Of a DNA stretch of 9,101 bases, positions 7,028 through 9,101 are shown one piece after another. The notes under the pieces are model-generated. The model searched no databases, had not been told where the DNA came from, and saw only the letters and a program-made list of their open reading frames with translations. The stretch is from the NCBI GenBank assembly GCA_020425885.1, contig JAGQRA010000974.1:1-9101 (forward strand). The letters run 5' to 3'. Both the position numbers and the translations under genes were made by a program. This DNA comes from Planctomycetota bacterium. Its GTDB lineage: Bacteria > Planctomycetota > UBA1135 > UBA2386. The number at the start of each line of letters is the position of its first letter. Positions within the stretch are counted from its first letter, which is position 1.

Positions 7028-8120
7028 TGCCTTCGCCAGTGCCCGTGCCTTCACCCGTGCCCTTACCCTCGCCTTTGCCTTCGCCCTGGCCTGGGGCTTG
7101 GCCCGGGGGCGTCCCCGGTGCCTGGCCAGCGCCAGCGCCTTCGCCCTCGACCTCCTTCTCGTCCTCGGACGGCAGCTTCATCGTGTCGATGAAGGCGCGG
7201 AACTCGGCGTCGAGCGTGTCCAGATCGATGCCGCGGAAGGCCTTGTTCGTCACGTCTTCGAGGTTGGTGTCGTTGCGCACGAGCTGGATGAACTTGGGGA
7301 TCACCTTCTCGTACTTCTTGTTGCCCGAGTGCAACAGGAACTGACACAGCGCCCAGCCCTCCGCATAGCAGACGCTGCCGTTGGCGTAGAAGTCCTCCTT
7401 CGACTTCGTGATCAGTTCGGGCACCGGCACGTAACGCTTCTGGCGGACCGCCGCCTTGAGTACCATCAGTCGGCCGTTGTTCGAACCGCCGAGTTGGGCC
7501 GGGTCGGATCTGGTCGGCTTGGCGTGCGGTTTGGCGGTGTAGAAGTAATCCCCCATGCCTTCGTTGATCCACGATGGCAGCACGACCATCGAGACCACCA
7601 GCCACGAGAAGTACTGGTGCCAACCCTCGTGCGCGGCGCAGCCGAGGATGTCCATCTTCATCATGTCCTCGTATCGACTGAGGCGCTTCTGCAACGCCGC
7701 CTGCGGGCCGGTCACGGCGGCCTTGGAGACCTCCTCGTCGCTCCACTTGCCGGTGTCGTAGCAGACCATCTCGCGGGCGGTGCGGCTGTAGTAGGCGGCG
7801 GAACTCGGCGGCGAGCCGTAGCTGAGGTAGGCCTTGCGGTCCTCGAAGATCTTGATGACCTGTTGCTTGATGCCGCCCTTGTCGGGGCGGAACAGCTTGC
7901 GGTAGACGAGGTTCATCGCCTCCATGTGCTCGCCGAGGCGCTCGGCCTTCTCGAGACCGACCTGGGACTGGATCTGGTAGTTCTTGGTCAGGTGGACGAC
8001 CCAGCCCTCCGGGATCTTGTTCTTCGCCCAGGGGCCGGTCGGGATGTCGCTACGTTGCGCTGCCACGCAACAAGCGAGAGTCAGTGCAGCCGTGGCGATT
8101 CGTGAGGCAAGTGACATCAT
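7017..8120 (-). CDS. Secreted putative zinc metalloprotease with Gly-rich tail (DUF1570/MA-like)
   Basis: A predicted exported protein of 367 aa. Residues 1-21 form a signal peptide with likely signal-peptidase I cleavage before Gln22 (VAA|Q). The centre holds the zinc motif HEGWH (164-168) and, 18 residues on, Glu187 in WINEGMGDYF. This is the HExxH-x18-E spacing of gluzincins, with His164, His168 and Glu187 as ligands and Glu165 as catalytic base. A later YAEGWALCQFLLH (252-264) matches the helix seen after the active site in DUF1570/peptidase-MA-like proteins. The C-terminus (about 325-367) is Gly alternating with Glu, Lys, Thr, Ala or Gln, and is low-complexity and presumably flexible. 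The Cys pair at 17-18 does not fit a lipobox well. The start at 8120 is a double ATG with only a weak GAG upstream. Substrate unknown. The gene is convergent with the transporter operon and divergent from the radical SAM gene. Confidence 0.88.
   Translation of the reverse strand: MMSLASRIATAALTLACCVAAQRSDIPTGPWAKNKIPEGWVVHLTKNYQIQSQVGLEKAERLGEHMEAMNLVYRKLFRPDKGGIKQQVIKIFEDRKAYLSYGSPPSSAAYYSRTAREMVCYDTGKWSDEEVSKAAVTGPQAALQKRLSRYEDMMKMDILGCAAHEGWHQYFSWLVVSMVVLPSWINEGMGDYFYTAKPHAKPTRSDPAQLGGSNNGRLMVLKAAVRQKRYVPVPELITKSKEDFYANGSVCYAEGWALCQFLLHSGNKKYEKVIPKFIQLVRNDTNLEDVTNKAFRGIDLDTLDAEFRAFIDTMKLPSEDEKEVEGEGAGAGQAPGTPPGQAPGQGEGKGEGKGTGEGTGTGEGTGD
7020..7148 (-). repeat. Degenerate repeat encoding Gly-X dipeptides
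   Basis: The 3' end of the metalloprotease gene codes for a run of Gly alternating with Glu, Lys, Thr, Ala or Gln, with a Pro-rich interruption (residues about 335-343). The DNA has a loose 6-base period (GGC-GAG/GAA/ACG/AAG). Codons for the same residue vary between units (Gly as GGC or GGT, Glu as GAA or GAG, Thr as ACG, ACT or ACC). This suggests an older repeat that has diverged or is kept by selection on the protein. Confidence 0.7.
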
Positions 8121-8363
8121 GAGCGGTCTCGATCGTGGGGTTGCAGCATGGTCGCGGGCGCGGGCAAACGCAACCGGGGCAGCTCAGGTTGCAAGCAGGG
8201 TGGTTTTCTCGTTCCGAGCGCGGTGGCAAGGTCCGATGGCTGGGGCCAAGCATACGCGCCGATGGGGGGCAGTGTTGGAAATCGCCCTGACCTGGGGCTA
8301 GATACCGATGCTATAGTCCTCTGGTCACGCTCCGCGCCCAGCACCTCGAAGCCTCGTCGCAGC
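8121..8363. promoter_or_regulatory. Divergent intergenic region with possible promoters
   Basis: 243 bases between the divergent metalloprotease and radical SAM genes, so promoters for both should lie here. TATAGT (8312-8317) is a 5-of-6 match to a -10 box, about 50 bases before the ATG at 8364. The only -35-like partner, CTGACC (8287-8292), is 19 bases away, which is long. The core CTATAG is its own reverse complement and could serve either direction. A 6-base inverted repeat, GCAACC (8170-8175) with GGTTGC (8187-8192), lies nearer the metalloprotease. All of this is weak motif evidence. Confidence 0.3.
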
Positions 8364-9101
8364 ATGAAGGTCACCCTGATCCATCCGCCGGTCTACATCA
8401 ACAAGAACGGCCTGACAGCCTTGCGGCCGAGCCTGCCGCTCGGATTGGCCTACATCGCTTCGGTGCTGCGCCAGGACAGGCACGACATCGAGTTGATCGA
8501 CGCCCTGGGCGAAGCGCCCGAGCAGATGGTGCCGGATGGCGACATCTGGCGCCTCGGGCTGACGCCCGAGGAGATCATCGCCCGCATCGCCGACGACACC
8601 CAGGCCATCGGCTTGACGAGCATGTGGAGCTACAGCTGGCCGATCGTGCGCGAGCTGATCCAGAAGATCAAAGCGGCGCGGCCCGAGTTGCCGATCGTCT
8701 GTGGTGGCGAGCACTTCACCGCGGTGCCGGAGCTGTCGATGGCGCAGGCGCCGATCGACTACCTCGTGCTCGGCGAAGGCGAGGAGACGGCGGTGGCGTT
8801 GTTCCGAGCCATCGAGGGTGGGTTCGACCACTCCGTGATTCCCGGCATCGCGTTCCGTGGCGATGACGGGGTCGTGCAGAAGAACCCGCGCCGCGACCGC
8901 ATCAAGAACGTCGACGAGATCCCGTGGCCGGCGTGGGAGTACTTCGACGTCGAGGCCTACTCGAGCAACCGTCTCGTCAGTGGCATCTACTACGGCAAGA
9001 CGGTGCCGATCCTGGCGACGCGCGGCTGCCCGTACCAGTGCACCTACTGCAGCTCGCCGAACATGTGGACGACGCGCTGGTTCGCGCGCACGCCCAAGGA
9101 C
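8364..9101 (+). CDS. B12-binding-domain radical SAM protein (3' end outside window)
   Basis: The N-terminal 246 codons of a class-B-type radical SAM enzyme. Residues about 1-155 are a cobalamin-binding-like Rossmann domain, with IHPPV near the N-terminus, LPLGLAYIASVLR (24-36), VCGGEHFTAVPE (112-123) and YLVLGEGEETAVALF (133-147). The His of the classical DxHxxG B12 motif is absent, as is common in this class. A linker with IPWPAWEYFD (186-195) leads to the radical SAM motif CPYQCTYC (222-229), CxxxCxxC, with Cys222, 226 and 229 expected to ligate the 4Fe-4S cluster. The window ends shortly after, so most of the barrel is missing. Members of this superfamily methylate or rearrange unactivated carbons in lipids, cofactors and natural products; which reaction applies here cannot be told. 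The ATG at 8364 starts directly on the conserved MKVTLIHPP and has no strong Shine-Dalgarno. Confidence 0.93.
   Translation, partial: MKVTLIHPPVYINKNGLTALRPSLPLGLAYIASVLRQDRHDIELIDALGEAPEQMVPDGDIWRLGLTPEEIIARIADDTQAIGLTSMWSYSWPIVRELIQKIKAARPELPIVCGGEHFTAVPELSMAQAPIDYLVLGEGEETAVALFRAIEGGFDHSVIPGIAFRGDDGVVQKNPRRDRIKNVDEIPWPAWEYFDVEAYSSNRLVSGIYYGKTVPILATRGCPYQCTYCSSPNMWTTRWFARTPKD

Noticed and set aside
7020..7148. Possible CRISPR or tandem-repeat array from the repetitive look of this stretch
   Set aside because: There are no spaced identical direct repeats; the period is about 6 bases and in frame with the protease tail.
6993..8105. Plus-strand open frame of 370 codons opposite the metalloprotease
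   Set aside because: The opposite strand carries a signal peptide and HExxH-x18-E motif. The plus-strand product has no recognisable domain.
8170..8192. Inverted repeat GCAACC/GGTTGC as a riboswitch or terminator
   Set aside because: The arms are only 6 bases with an 11-base loop, no conserved riboswitch core is recognisable, and such short pairs are expected by chance.

Overview
The window is bacterial, G+C-rich (about two-thirds by eye) and densely coding. It holds eight protein genes; two of them run off the ends. I see no RNA genes, mobile elements or CRISPR arrays. The lineage is uncertain. The signal peptide ending in Ala-Ala-Gln, the secreted HExxH protein of the DUF1570/MA type and the unusual second P-loop of Der (Gly-Lys-Arg-Asn-Ser-Gly-Lys-Ser) together recall Planctomycetota. 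That is a guess from memory of those families, not a demonstrated placement.

Layout, left to right. (1) On the minus strand, the 5' part of a FixJ/LuxR-type response regulator runs off the left edge. (2) Divergent from it, five plus-strand genes are packed as a probable operon (671-6968): a sugar-binding lipoprotein, a double-domain sugar ABC ATPase, an RbsC-like permease, the ribosome-assembly GTPase Der, and a polytopic membrane protein resembling GT-C glycosyltransferases. ATPase/permease and Der/membrane protein overlap by 4 bases (GTGA and ATGA), and the other gaps are tens of bases or less. (3) Convergent with this operon is a secreted putative zinc metalloprotease with a Gly-rich dipeptide tail. 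A perfect 8-bp-stem hairpin lies across its stop codon. (4) Divergent from the protease, across a 243-base gap, is the 5' part of a cobalamin-binding-type radical SAM enzyme that runs off the right edge.

The first three operon genes form a complete importer of the ribose/galactose/xylose class (CUT2). The binding protein captures the ligand outside the membrane, the permease (probably a homodimer) makes the pore, and the ATPase powers it. Der is a housekeeping GTPase for 50S ribosome maturation and has no known role in sugar import, so its presence here probably reflects shared transcription. The response regulator may control the importer because it is divergently adjacent, but nothing in the sequence proves this.

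I do not see a clearly new biological system. The points most worth a second look are the Der motif changes and operon setting, the unassigned GT-C-like protein coupled to Der, the tailed metalloprotease, and the two hairpins.
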